A stretch of 64,000 nucleotides of DNA from Bin80 sp964291275 (lineage in GTDB: Bacteria > Bacteroidota > Rhodothermia > Rhodothermales > Bin80): NCBI GenBank assembly GCA_964291275.2, contig OZ219799.1:496001-560000 (forward strand), read 5' to 3'. Position numbers and translations under genes: made by a program. The notes below the pieces were generated by a model. It made no database searches and was not told the DNA's origin. It saw nothing but the letters and a program-made list of their open reading frames with translations. Position 1 is the stretch's first letter, and each line of letters opens with the position of its first letter. Below, one piece after another: positions 1 through 8,699 of the stretch.

Positions 1-742
1 CAAAAATTTCTCCGGCCCAATCATTCGGCCAAGATACTTTTTCGGGAAGACTGTTTGGGTCAGTTACAACCAAATGTGCTCCGCGTTCATGTAAGAGGGG
101 TTCGTGTGTCTGAGGGTTCAAGTGTGGGGGCACGACACCGATAGAGAGCATTCCTGCCGCACGTGCAGCAGTCATATCGTCTACGGAATCTCCGATGTAG
201 GCGGTCCTTTCGGCGGTGACTTGTATGCCGGCAGCATTAAGGCGGCCGAGCGCAAGCAACAACGGGAAAGGGTCCGGTTTTTTACGATTACCCTGTCGTT
301 CCCGACCAACCATCAGTGGAAAAAACTCCCGCCAGCCCCATCGATCAAGCGTCCAGTATGCTTCGACTTCCGGGCGGCCGGTTACAATCCCGAGTATATG
401 ACCCAGCTTCTTGAGCTCTAACAGTGTCTCGACTTGAATGAGAGGGTGTTCTTCCGTGATGAAACCGTCCCAATCCTCGCCACGGTAGCGGCGTTGGAAC
501 TCGGTTACCACGCGAGCAAACGGGGCCTCCATACCAAAGTCCCCGATAATGGTGTGTGTGAGTTCCCAGTCATCATTGAATCCTCCACGATCCTTGTATC
601 GCTGGATCATTTCCGGCTGAATTTCCCGGCCAGTGAAATGGTAGACTGTTTCTTCGATAGCGCGTCGATAGGATCCAGATACATCCACGAGGACGCCATC
701 CATATCGAACAACATTACCGGGATTAGTGGAGTGACTGCCAT
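1..742 (-). CDS. HAD-superfamily hydrolase (3' end cut by window edge)
   Basis: Reading the minus strand from an ATG at 742 gives an open frame that runs off the window start, so the C-terminus is missing. All four HAD motifs are visible: the nucleophile motif DMDGVLVD (Asp13 and Asp15), motif II VTGRP with its Thr, motif III around the Lys of RKKPDP, and motif IV YIGDSVDDM. This is a Mg-dependent phosphohydrolase with a cap domain between motifs I and II, cytosolic. The substrate cannot be deduced; subfamily IA members include phosphoglycolate phosphatase-like enzymes. The start at 742 is preferred over the internal ATG at 715 because it leaves a normal lead-in before the first beta strand. 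The gene lies downstream of rho on the same strand, 40 bp away. Confidence 0.85.
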   Translation of the reverse strand, partial: MAVTPLIPVMLFDMDGVLVDVSGSYRRAIEETVYHFTGREIQPEMIQRYKDRGGFNDDWELTHTIIGDFGMEAPFARVVTEFQRRYRGEDWDGFITEEHPLIQVETLLELKKLGHILGIVTGRPEVEAYWTLDRWGWREFFPLMVGRERQGNRKKPDPFPLLLALGRLNAAGIQVTAERTAYIGDSVDDMTAARAAGMLSIGVVPPHLNPQTHEPLLHERGAHLVVTDPNSLPEKVSWPNDWAGEIF

Positions 743-782
743 CTAGTTGGGTATTGCAAGAGGCAATCGCCGACAGGTGCTC

Positions 783-2438
783 TCAGGAGTTCATGGTAAC
801 CAGGAATTCGTCGTTGCTTCTGGTGGTGCGCATCCGGTCAAGCAGAAAGTTCATTGCTTGAATCGGATCCTGATCAGCCAGAAGTTTTCGAAGAATCCAT
901 ATACGGGCTAGCCGTGCTTTCTGGATCAGCAACTCCTCCCGACGGGTGCCGCTCATAACTACGTTTAATGCAGGGAAGATACGACGATCTGCCATTTCTC
1001 GGTTCAGCACGAGCTCCATATTGCCCGTTCCCTTGAATTCTTCAAAAATCACGTCATCCATGCGGCTTCCCGTATCAATCAGAGCGGTCCCGACGATAGT
1101 TAGCGAACCGCCTTCTTCGACATTGCGTGCGGCGCCGAAGAAGCGCTTGGGCCCTCGCAGCGCGGTGGCATCCAGTCCGCCTGAGAGTGTACGTCCAGAG
1201 TCCGGGCACACGGCATTGTGTGCACGGGCCAGGCGGGTGATTGAGTCCAGAAGGATCACCACATCCTGTTTCATTTCTACGAGGCGTTTGGCTTTCTCCA
1301 GTACGATATTGGCCACCTCTACATGTCGAGACGGTTCCTGATCGAAGGTGGATGCAAGTACTTCCCCTTTAACATGTCGCTCCATGTCAGTCACTTCCTC
1401 TGGTCGCTCATCAACCAGAAGGATAATGAGGTGGGCCTCCGGATGGTTGGTACTGATAGCGTTGGCAATTTTTTGTAGAAGAATGGTTTTGCCGGTCTTG
1501 GGTTGGGCAACGATCAGTCCACGCTGTCCCTTTCCGATAGGTGCGAACAGGTCAAGGATCCGCATGGACATGTCGTGCGCGCGTGTTTCCAGGCGAAGGT
1601 GTTCCTCTGGATAGAGAGGAGTCAGGTACTCAAAACTCTGTCGCTCTTCTATTGAGGCAGGATCACAGTTATTGATTTTCCTGACTTGAATGAGAGCGAA
1701 GTACCGTTCACCATCCTTTGGCGGGCGGACCTCGCCTTCAACGGTGTCCCCAAGCCGGAGACCAAAGCGTTTAATCTGACTGGGCGATACGTAGATGTCG
1801 TCAGGGCTAGGCAAATAATTGAAGTCAGATGACCTCAGGAACCCGTACCCGTCGGGCAGTATTTCCAGGACGCCCGTTTTTTCGAGGACGGTGTTCGGGT
1901 CCAGGTTCTTGATGTCAGAGCGAGGTGCGTAGATTGGGGGGCTCTCGGGTGCACGCCGCCGTCGTGAATCTCTTGGCCCCATTCGTGAATCACGCCTCCC
2001 GCGCTTTCCATGAGACTGTCTCCTCGAACGTCCTCCCTGACGCGTGCGCCGCGGAGGACGGCTCTCAGGGTCGTGATGCATTGATTGCTTCGCGGTGGGC
2101 TCGTTTGAAGGAGTGGCGCGAATGTGAACCACCTTGTTATCTGTGCGGCCATCTTTCTCGGAGCTAAACAAGGGAGATTCTTTGGATGTGGAGGCTGTCG
2201 GGGGACTTTTCATTGTATTCGAGGAGCGGGTCGCCGCCGGGCTGACAAGCTCAGACTGTTTTGCCATGCGGGGACCTCGGTTAGTAGTTGTACGGGTTTG
2301 ATGTTCAAGGATAAACTCAATCAGATCTTTTTTGCGTAGGGTCGTCCACCCCCCAACGCCTAGTTGGCGGGCAATATCCTTTAGTTCGGGAAGTTTCTTT
2401 TGTGCTAGTTCGGGTTGATTCATTGAAAGAGGGTTCAT
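783..2438 (-). CDS. rho: Transcription termination factor Rho
   Basis: Hexameric RNA-dependent ATPase/helicase that releases transcripts from RNA polymerase. The N-terminal Rho_N domain (about residues 10-45) carries LPELKDIARQLGV. A long low-complexity segment follows (about 50-170), ending in a very basic Arg-rich stretch. The cold-shock RNA-binding domain starts near LEILPDGYGFLRSS (191-204). The Walker A motif GLIVAQPKTGKT is at about 307-318 and the Walker B region contains VVILLDSITRLARA. At 551 residues the protein is much longer than E. coli Rho (419); the insertion accounts for the difference. Such N-terminal insertions are common in Bacteroidota and Actinobacteria and usually add RNA binding. 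The call is certain; the role of the insertion is inference. Confidence 0.97.
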   Translation of the reverse strand: MNPLSMNQPELAQKKLPELKDIARQLGVGGWTTLRKKDLIEFILEHQTRTTTNRGPRMAKQSELVSPAATRSSNTMKSPPTASTSKESPLFSSEKDGRTDNKVVHIRATPSNEPTAKQSMHHDPESRPPRRTRQGGRSRRQSHGKRGRRDSRMGPRDSRRRRAPESPPIYAPRSDIKNLDPNTVLEKTGVLEILPDGYGFLRSSDFNYLPSPDDIYVSPSQIKRFGLRLGDTVEGEVRPPKDGERYFALIQVRKINNCDPASIEERQSFEYLTPLYPEEHLRLETRAHDMSMRILDLFAPIGKGQRGLIVAQPKTGKTILLQKIANAISTNHPEAHLIILLVDERPEEVTDMERHVKGEVLASTFDQEPSRHVEVANIVLEKAKRLVEMKQDVVILLDSITRLARAHNAVCPDSGRTLSGGLDATALRGPKRFFGAARNVEEGGSLTIVGTALIDTGSRMDDVIFEEFKGTGNMELVLNREMADRRIFPALNVVMSGTRREELLIQKARLARIWILRKLLADQDPIQAMNFLLDRMRTTRSNDEFLVTMNS

Positions 2439-2477
2439 TAACGTGCATAGGGCTGCAATGAGCCAGGATCACGGGAT

Positions 2478-2499
2478 GGTTTCCGCAGGCACGGAAACC
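2478..2499 (-). promoter_or_regulatory. Perfect hairpin in the rho leader
   Basis: The arms at 2478-2485 and 2492-2499 form a perfect 8-bp stem with a 6-nt loop, about 40 nt upstream of the rho start codon. No T-run follows on either strand, so it does not look like an intrinsic terminator. Rho genes are often autoregulated by attenuation in the leader; a role here is inference. Confidence 0.4.
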
Positions 2500-2675
2500 T
2501 CATGCAACTAGGTAAGCGTAAACAGACAGGAAGATGTGGACTAGAAGAACGGAGCAGCGTTGATGCCACTGCAGAGATTGAACAAGGGTTACGGCGACCC
2601 AGGCTCCTAAGTTATACGACGTTTGAGCGTCGGGGTTACCTGAGACGCACGCAAGTTAAGCAAATTCGAGATCAC

Positions 2676-3926
2676 TCACAAGTGCACTGAGCTAAGGAAT
2701 GCACCAGCGAGGAAGTGTGAACCGCACACCAGAATGGACTCCTGTTGTATCACACGACCCAAAGCGAGTTCCCACATAGCGGCTACAGATCCAGTGCCAG
2801 CTACATTAATTGCGTACTCTTCGAGCATTCTGGCCAAATCGGACGCAGGCACAGCACGCTGGAGAGCGAGGTCACACACGTACACTTGCAATGAATGTCC
2901 CTTCAACACACGAATGACACCGGTGAGTTCCTTGTCCTTCATGAGCGAGAGCAAAAGGTGGACGGTTCCATCGCGTGGCATGTAGTTGAGCGCGGCTGCG
3001 ATACCTGCAGGATTGTGGGCCACATCCAGGATCGCCAGCGGTTTTTTGTTGAATACCTCTAGGCGGGCCCTGAGTCCGGTGAGCTCGCAAACCCTTTCAA
3101 GTCCTTTGAGGATGAAGAGGGGGTCATGTCTTGCTTCCGGGAAAAGAATTTCGGCACTTCGGGCGGCCAAGAGAGCATTGTGGGTCTGGTGTTCACCGGC
3201 GAGGCCGCACGAGTGCAGGTCGTATGTGCGCAGGGGGGTCTGCAAGTAAGTATCGGTCGCGATACCCGGTTCAACCCAGGGAGCATTTAGTCTGATGGCA
3301 GTTTCCTGCATCACTTGCTGTGTAGCGGCCTGTCCTGTTGCTGCAATGACGGGCGTATCGTCCTTGATTATGCCAGCTTTCTCACGTGCAATGGAGGTAA
3401 GCGAATTGCCGAGTGTCTGTGTGTGATCCAGATCTATCTGAGAGATCACTGAGAGCTTGGGTCTAAGGATGTTGGTTGCGTCGAGTCGGCCTCCAAGTCC
3501 CGTTTCAACAACGGCAAGATCTACGGATGACTCCGCGAAGAACAGGAAGGCCAGTGCGGTGAGGGCTTCGAAGAAGCTTGGTTGCAGGCGGTCAAACAAA
3601 GATCCATAGCGATCCTGAGCATCCTGCATCCAGGTATCCGGCACGGGTATACCATTTAGCCGAATCCGTTCGGATAGATGGAGTAGATGGGGAGAGGTGT
3701 AGAGGCCGATACGGTATCCGGCCGACTGGCCGATGGCAGCGATCATGCTGGCAATGGATCCCTTTCCATTTGTGCCGGCGATATGAACACTGGAGAACTT
3801 CTGCTCTGGATGACCCATATCCGCAAGAAGGTGCCCAACACCGCGCAGACCAGGTTTCATTGCGGCATTACCGAGTTCTGAGTAACGCGGAAGGCTCAGA
3901 AGACGGTCGGCATAATCTGCAGCCAT
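2676..3926 (-). CDS. folC: Bifunctional folylpolyglutamate synthase / dihydrofolate synthase
   Basis: Mur-ligase-family enzyme that adds glutamate to dihydropteroate and to folates, cytosolic. The ATP-binding P-loop GTNGKGS is at residues 51-57, the family signature GLGGRLDATN lies near residue 143, and the C-terminal domain holds DVAHNPAG. The length of 416 residues is normal. The start codon overlaps the stop of the upstream porX-like gene by one base (TAATG), so the two are probably translationally coupled. The folate-pathway gene folE lies elsewhere in the window (21.1 kb). Confidence 0.95.
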   Translation of the reverse strand: MAADYADRLLSLPRYSELGNAAMKPGLRGVGHLLADMGHPEQKFSSVHIAGTNGKGSIASMIAAIGQSAGYRIGLYTSPHLLHLSERIRLNGIPVPDTWMQDAQDRYGSLFDRLQPSFFEALTALAFLFFAESSVDLAVVETGLGGRLDATNILRPKLSVISQIDLDHTQTLGNSLTSIAREKAGIIKDDTPVIAATGQAATQQVMQETAIRLNAPWVEPGIATDTYLQTPLRTYDLHSCGLAGEHQTHNALLAARSAEILFPEARHDPLFILKGLERVCELTGLRARLEVFNKKPLAILDVAHNPAGIAAALNYMPRDGTVHLLLSLMKDKELTGVIRVLKGHSLQVYVCDLALQRAVPASDLARMLEEYAINVAGTGSVAAMWELALGRVIQQESILVCGSHFLAGAFLSSVHL

Positions 3927-5500
3927 TACGTATTGCGAGGCCGTAAAGTGATCACCGGAAGAATCATCTCCTCCATAGAAGCACCGCCGTGTTGCATGGA
4001 GTCGTTGTAAAGATTCCTGTAATGGTTGAAGTTGGTCGGATAGACAAAGTAATAGTCTTCCTTAGCAATGATGTAGCAGTTGCCGGCTCTCGTGGAAGGT
4101 AAGCCATAGGCGCGTGGGTCCCGAACGACCATGGCATGTTGGGGGCTTACCCGAAGATTGCGACCATACTTGTAGCGCAGAGCCGTAGATGTATCGCGGT
4201 CTCCACGCACTTTGGTCCCGTGCAGACTGCGCACAGCTCCGTGATCTGTTGTGATAACAATCGTACAATTCTGTTCAGATAACGTCTGCAAGGATTGGTA
4301 GAGCCAGGAATGTTTGAACCAGGTTCTTGTCAACGCTCGATAAGCCCGCTCATCTGGAGACAATTCCCGGATAATATCTGAATCTGACCGGCTGTGAGCA
4401 AGTATATCTACAAAATTGACCACGATGGCGTTCAGGTCGGCCTGCAGGTAGTGATTCACATCCTGCGCGAAGGAGCGGCCGTCCTCTTTGCCGATCAATT
4501 TCCGATAGCGCATGGTGAAATTGCGCAGGTTCAAACGCCTAAGGCAATCGGTCAGTAACGGTTCCTCGTACTGGTTACGACTATACTCATCTCCATCTTC
4601 ACCGTGCCACATCGTGGGATGACGGCGGGCAATCTCGTCCGGCAGAAGGCCGCTGAAGATCGCGTTGCGCGCGTAGGGTGTGGCCGTCGGTAAGATACCG
4701 TAGTGGAAATCGGTCTGGATAGAGAACAGTGGGGACAGCAGGGAAGAGAACTCCAGCCACTGGTCATAGCGCATACAGTCAATTACGAGAAACACCACAC
4801 GTTGATTTGCTTTCAGGAGCGGCTTAACCCAATGCGATACGATCTCATGCGAAAGCAACGGTCGATCGGTATACGTACGGGAACGACAGGCCGATATCCA
4901 TTTGGGATAAACATCTTCTATGTATCGGCCGAATTCCCGATTGGCTTCCCGATATTGACCTGCCAGTACCTGGCGCGCGTCTTCGTCGTTTTCCAGTTGA
5001 CGGTCGTGATGAACGAGCTCCCGGTAGAGGCTTACCCACTCCGAGTATCCGATGCGATCGCTGAGAGCAGAGGAAATGGCACCGAAGCGCTGCAGGTAGT
5101 CCTGGGAAACCCGGGCGTTACGCAGTGGTACCCCCTCAAGCAGCCGCTTGCAGGTAAGCAGGATTTGGCTGGGGTTGACGGGCTTGGTCAGATAGTCGCT
5201 GATCTGTCCCCCCAGGGCCTCCTCCATGAGGTGCTCTTCTTCACTTTTGGTGACCATGACCACGGGAACGTCCGGGCGTTTCCGTTTGATAGCCGCGAGT
5301 GCTTCAAGCCCTTCCATTCCCGGCATATGCTCGTCCAGGAGGACGACATCTACTAAATCATCCTGGCTAACTGCTTCGATAGCGTCAACTCCGTTGGTTA
5401 CACGTGTAACCCGGTATCCCCGGCTTTCTAGAAAGAGGACATGGGAGCGAAGCAGGTCGATTTCATCATCTGCCCAAAGTATGTGGCCGGCCGTTGACAT
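3926..5500 (-). CDS. porX: PorX-type response regulator with PglZ/alkaline-phosphatase-like effector domain
   Basis: The N-terminal receiver domain (about 1-125) has the acidic pocket at Asp11/Asp12, the phospho-acceptor Asp56 in VLLDEHMPG, and the conserved Lys in VTKSEEEH. After a helical linker, the C-terminal half (about 200-520) is a PglZ domain of the alkaline-phosphatase superfamily, with metal-site-like segments VIDCMRYDQW and TTDHGAVRS. This architecture is that of PorX, the Bacteroidota regulator of type IX secretion, which partners the kinase PorY and hydrolyses cyclic oligonucleotides. The gene has no DNA-binding domain. No por/gld secretion genes are in this window, so a link to T9SS rests on family knowledge. 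Confidence 0.88.
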   Translation of the reverse strand: MSTAGHILWADDEIDLLRSHVLFLESRGYRVTRVTNGVDAIEAVSQDDLVDVVLLDEHMPGMEGLEALAAIKRKRPDVPVVMVTKSEEEHLMEEALGGQISDYLTKPVNPSQILLTCKRLLEGVPLRNARVSQDYLQRFGAISSALSDRIGYSEWVSLYRELVHHDRQLENDEDARQVLAGQYREANREFGRYIEDVYPKWISACRSRTYTDRPLLSHEIVSHWVKPLLKANQRVVFLVIDCMRYDQWLEFSSLLSPLFSIQTDFHYGILPTATPYARNAIFSGLLPDEIARRHPTMWHGEDGDEYSRNQYEEPLLTDCLRRLNLRNFTMRYRKLIGKEDGRSFAQDVNHYLQADLNAIVVNFVDILAHSRSDSDIIRELSPDERAYRALTRTWFKHSWLYQSLQTLSEQNCTIVITTDHGAVRSLHGTKVRGDRDTSTALRYKYGRNLRVSPQHAMVVRDPRAYGLPSTRAGNCYIIAKEDYYFVYPTNFNHYRNLYNDSMQHGGASMEEMILPVITLRPRNT

Positions 5501-5668
5501 CGTCTGATGTAGGTTTAGTGAGTCGTAGCCGTAGGTTCAGATAATGCGCTTGTTGAGTCGATTGCACCAGATATACCCATTTGTACAGTGTCATGTTCAA
5601 ACAAGAGATGACGAACAGGATCGTTGCCAATCGGTTTACGCCCGTTGAAACAAAGTTTGATGTAACCA

Positions 5669-6193
5669 ATGTTTGAGAGAGGGTTGTCTGATCGTATGCA
5701 GCTTGCGCTGAATGCCCAGATCAAGGCCGAATTCGAGTCCGCATATTTGTACCTGGCGCTGGCAGCCGAAATGGAATCCCGCAACTTGAAGGGCTTCGCC
5801 AACTGGCTGCGGAGGCAGTGGGAGGAAGAGCTGATCCATGGCCTGAAACTGTATGATTTTCTGCTTCAGCGTGATGCGGAGGTAGATCTACATGCCCTGG
5901 ACAAGCCCGAAGTGGATTCAGCACAGTCTACACTGGAAATTTTCACTCATGTGTTGCAACACGAACAGTATATCACAGCACGGATCCATGAGCTGTATGC
6001 TTTATCTCTGGAGGAGAAAGATTACGCCTCCAGGACGTTGTTGCAATGGTTCGTGGATGAGCAGGTAGAGGAGGAGGACTCCGCCCGGGAGATCATGGAG
6101 AATCTGCGTCTGGTCGGTGAAGAGGGGGCAGCGCTGTTTCTGCTGGATCGCGAACTCAGTCAGCGTCCGGAAATTAGTACGGAGGATGAATAG
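5669..6193 (+). CDS. ftnA: Ferritin (bacterial non-haem type)
   Basis: Cytosolic iron-storage subunit that oxidises Fe(II) at a di-iron centre and stores it in a 24-mer shell. The 174-residue length fits. Ferroxidase ligands align with FtnA: Glu21 in the first helix, Glu54 and His57 in EEELIH, and the Gln/Glu pair in WFVDEQVEEE of the fourth helix. Transcribed divergently from porX across a 168-bp gap. A second, IS-interrupted copy of the 3' part lies at 8324-10583, followed by a second copy of the next gene too. The start at 5669 is chosen because it precedes the first helix; a Met at residue 10 is an alternative. Confidence 0.92.
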   Translation: MFERGLSDRMQLALNAQIKAEFESAYLYLALAAEMESRNLKGFANWLRRQWEEELIHGLKLYDFLLQRDAEVDLHALDKPEVDSAQSTLEIFTHVLQHEQYITARIHELYALSLEEKDYASRTLLQWFVDEQVEEEDSAREIMENLRLVGEEGAALFLLDRELSQRPEISTEDE

Positions 6194-6238
6194 TGCAGTG
6201 GCCTGCCTTGGGATAAAGAGATTAGACTACACCGGTTG

Positions 6239-7126
6239 ATGTCCGTACTGAACTTTCTAGCTCCCGGGGCTATCCCGCAGGAGGAGTTTGATGCAATTGA
6301 AATTGAGATTCATGAGGCCGCTCCAGGCATCCTGATGTTGGTTGGACAGGGGGGCAACATCGGGATATCTTATGGAGAGGATTCGGTATTTATGGTTGAC
6401 ACTCAATTCGGACAACTCACCGAAAAGATACTGGCAGCAATAAAGACACGAACAGACAAACCTGTACAGGTTGTACTGAACACACACTGGCATGGGGATC
6501 ATGTGGGTGGCAACGGCAGATTTAGCGCGATGGGGGCCCTCATTGTGGCCCACGAAAAGGCACATGCACGCCTGAGTGTAGATCAATTCCTAGGTGCATT
6601 CGGGGAAAAAGTACCTGCTGCTCCGAAGGAAGCCCTTCCTGCAGTCACATTTACAGAAACCATCTCATTTAACTGGAAAGAGGATGTGATAGAGGTTTTT
6701 CATGCCCCCGAGGCCCATACCGATGGAGACGCCATTGTGTGTTTCCATAAAGCTAATGTGATCCACATGGGGGATACCTATTTCAATGGGATGTATCCGT
6801 TCATAGATGTGGATACCGGTGGATCAATTGGAGGGATGATAGCCGTTGCGGACGCCGTGCTTGCCCGCTGTGACGAAAATACAAAGGTCATCCCCGGGCA
6901 TGGACCACTGTCCAATCGGTCTGAACTACTAGAGTATCGGGAAATGATGGTCGCCGTTCGCGACGCAGTTACAAAATTGGTAGGCGTGGGCAAATCGAGA
7001 GATGAGATCATTGCGGCAAAACCCACGGCCGCACTGGATGCGGTTTGGGATGGAGGTGTGCTGGACCCGGATACTTATGTGGGTCATATCTACGACTCGG
7101 TCACAGCAACTAGCGAACTGCTCTGA
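6239..7126 (+). CDS. MBL-fold metallo-hydrolase, copy 1
   Basis: Metallo-beta-lactamase-fold hydrolase of 295 residues with the zinc motif HWHGDH inside NTHWHGDHVGGN, a further His in PEAHTDGD, and the downstream metal His in IPGHGPLSN. The dinuclear zinc site is therefore complete. No signal peptide is visible, so it is probably cytosolic, unlike true secreted beta-lactamases of similar sequence. The substrate is unknown. The ATG at 6239 is preferred over the TTG at 6236 because the paralogue at 10629 starts at the equivalent ATG. It sits 45 bp after the ferritin gene and 8 bp before the propeller gene, suggesting one transcript. Confidence 0.88.
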   Translation: MSVLNFLAPGAIPQEEFDAIEIEIHEAAPGILMLVGQGGNIGISYGEDSVFMVDTQFGQLTEKILAAIKTRTDKPVQVVLNTHWHGDHVGGNGRFSAMGALIVAHEKAHARLSVDQFLGAFGEKVPAAPKEALPAVTFTETISFNWKEDVIEVFHAPEAHTDGDAIVCFHKANVIHMGDTYFNGMYPFIDVDTGGSIGGMIAVADAVLARCDENTKVIPGHGPLSNRSELLEYREMMVAVRDAVTKLVGVGKSRDEIIAAKPTAALDAVWDGGVLDPDTYVGHIYDSVTATSELL

Positions 7127-7134
7127 TAGTAGGC

Positions 7135-8313
7135 ATGAATGCTAACCGTGCCTTGCGACGAATTTGTGCTACGCTTGCCATAGGCGCTAGCATGCTGGTC
7201 ACCGCGCAGGCTCAGGAGTTGTCTTTCACGCTTCACGAGCACTTAATCATTGGTGATGACGAAGAGGCACCATCCGAGTACCTCTTTTATTACCCCGAAA
7301 TAGTACGCACGGACTCGCGAGGTAACATCTACGTCAAAGATGCAAGAAGCGCGGCCGTTCGGGTTTTCGACGCGAATGGCCGATATGTAACTACGGTCGG
7401 CAAAAGAGGCGAAGGACCAGGCGAATTGCGGGAAGTCTTCGGCATGCACGTAGATGGCAACGACCGGGTAATTGTGGCCGACCGAATGAGCCGGCGTCTC
7501 ACGATTTTCACGGATATGGGCAAGAGCTTCGCAACAAAGTCTCTTGCAGAAGACGGGAGGACGATCGCGCCGAGGCCAATCCTGTCTCTTGACAATTCCT
7601 TTGTGCTCAAGTACGTGAAGCTTTTTGCAAATCCTGCAGGAGGCCCAAGTATCATGGACGACAGGGTTCTCCATACATATGATACGGATTTGAACCGATT
7701 GGAGACTTTTGCCCAATTGGAGGATATCTACGACTTGGACGATCCATTCCTGAACGCGTATTCCACTTCGCCCAGGGCGCTGAATGTGGCAACCAATGGG
7801 ACGGACACCATAGTCTTGGTTCCTACCGTGTACGGTGGGTACATTTACCGATTCACACGGTCAAATGACGAGTGGGTCTTGGCAAAGCTAAAAGGGGGGC
7901 CTGTCCCCACGAGGGCATTCATACCCGTCAGCGAGAAAGATATAGAGGAGAACCAAGACATTTATAGGGGTTCTATTTCAACCTCAGGCCCCACTGGGAC
8001 GTACCGTGCGAGGATTTTCAGCCATAGTAGCGGCGTGGCTATCCTGAGCACAGGCGAGATCCTTCATTTCCCTCGTCGGACCCCACTGAAACAGGATTTT
8101 GAGCCACGAGCGGAACTATTTAACCAGAATGGGGACTTGGTTGGCTATGGCCAGCTGCAATTCGACAACCCTGAGTTAAACGGAAACGCTCGCGTAATGG
8201 AGTCCATCAGCATCCAGTGGATTGACACGGCTGATCGTCTATACCTTGCCCGGAAGAACGGTGAAGGCTTCTTTGTGCTCAGTGTTGCGAATCTAGAAAT
8301 CGGTTCAAAATGA
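7135..8313 (+). CDS. Secreted 6-bladed beta-propeller protein
   Basis: Begins with a clear signal peptide (basic start, hydrophobic core, cleavage after AQA near residue 26). The body contains repeated NHL-like blade units such as the one around VRVFDANGRYVTTVGKRGEG, followed by GPGELREVFGM, typical of Bacteroidota 6-bladed beta-propeller proteins. Function is unknown; relatives are exported to the periplasm or cell surface, with or without a lipid anchor. This one has no lipobox Cys. It follows the MBL hydrolase by 8 bp, and the second ferritin/MBL copy starts just after it. Three similar proteins are encoded at 19.4, 51.4 and 53.0 kb. Confidence 0.8.
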   Translation: MNANRALRRICATLAIGASMLVTAQAQELSFTLHEHLIIGDDEEAPSEYLFYYPEIVRTDSRGNIYVKDARSAAVRVFDANGRYVTTVGKRGEGPGELREVFGMHVDGNDRVIVADRMSRRLTIFTDMGKSFATKSLAEDGRTIAPRPILSLDNSFVLKYVKLFANPAGGPSIMDDRVLHTYDTDLNRLETFAQLEDIYDLDDPFLNAYSTSPRALNVATNGTDTIVLVPTVYGGYIYRFTRSNDEWVLAKLKGGPVPTRAFIPVSEKDIEENQDIYRGSISTSGPTGTYRARIFSHSSGVAILSTGEILHFPRRTPLKQDFEPRAELFNQNGDLVGYGQLQFDNPELNGNARVMESISIQWIDTADRLYLARKNGEGFFVLSVANLEIGSK

Positions 8314-8519
8314 GTCGCGAGTATTGCTGCAACACGAACAGTATATCACAGCACGGATCCATGAACTGTATGCGCTGTCTCTAGAAGAGAAAGATTACGC
8401 CTCTCAGACATTGCTGCAATGGTTCGTGGATGAGCAGGTAGAGGAGGAGGAATCCGCCCGGGAGATCATGGAAAACCTGCGCTTGGTCGGTGAAGGGGGG
8501 GACTCCCTACCATTAATGC

Positions 8520-8567
8520 AAGTCAAAAACGGGAAAATTTGATTGATTTCAAATTTTTATTTGACTT
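8520..8567. repeat. Nested inverted repeat near the transposase-3' end of the IS110 element
   Basis: The outer arms 8520-8527 and 8560-8567 (AAGTCAAA/TTTGACTT) enclose inner arms 8535-8542 and 8549-8556 (AAATTTGA/TCAAATTT). Both pairs are perfect. The structure is AT-rich and could act as a terminator for the interrupted ferritin transcript or as a folded part of the element end. A smaller hairpin (AGATCG/CGATCT, 5-nt loop) lies further in, near 8645. Confidence 0.6.
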
Positions 8568-8699
8568 GAGATTTACGTGAGTCCTCTGGAATTACATGAT
8601 GCGGATTGATTTTTCGTTTTTCATTCAATTCGGAGATCGTTCTTCGATCTGTTTATCCTTCTCGTCTTCTGCTGCCATTTCATTTGTTACCCTCCTGGG

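Noticed and set aside
104..727. Two plus-strand open frames at the window start
   Set aside because: They lie opposite a minus-strand frame with all HAD motifs; their translations are low-complexity and unlike any family.
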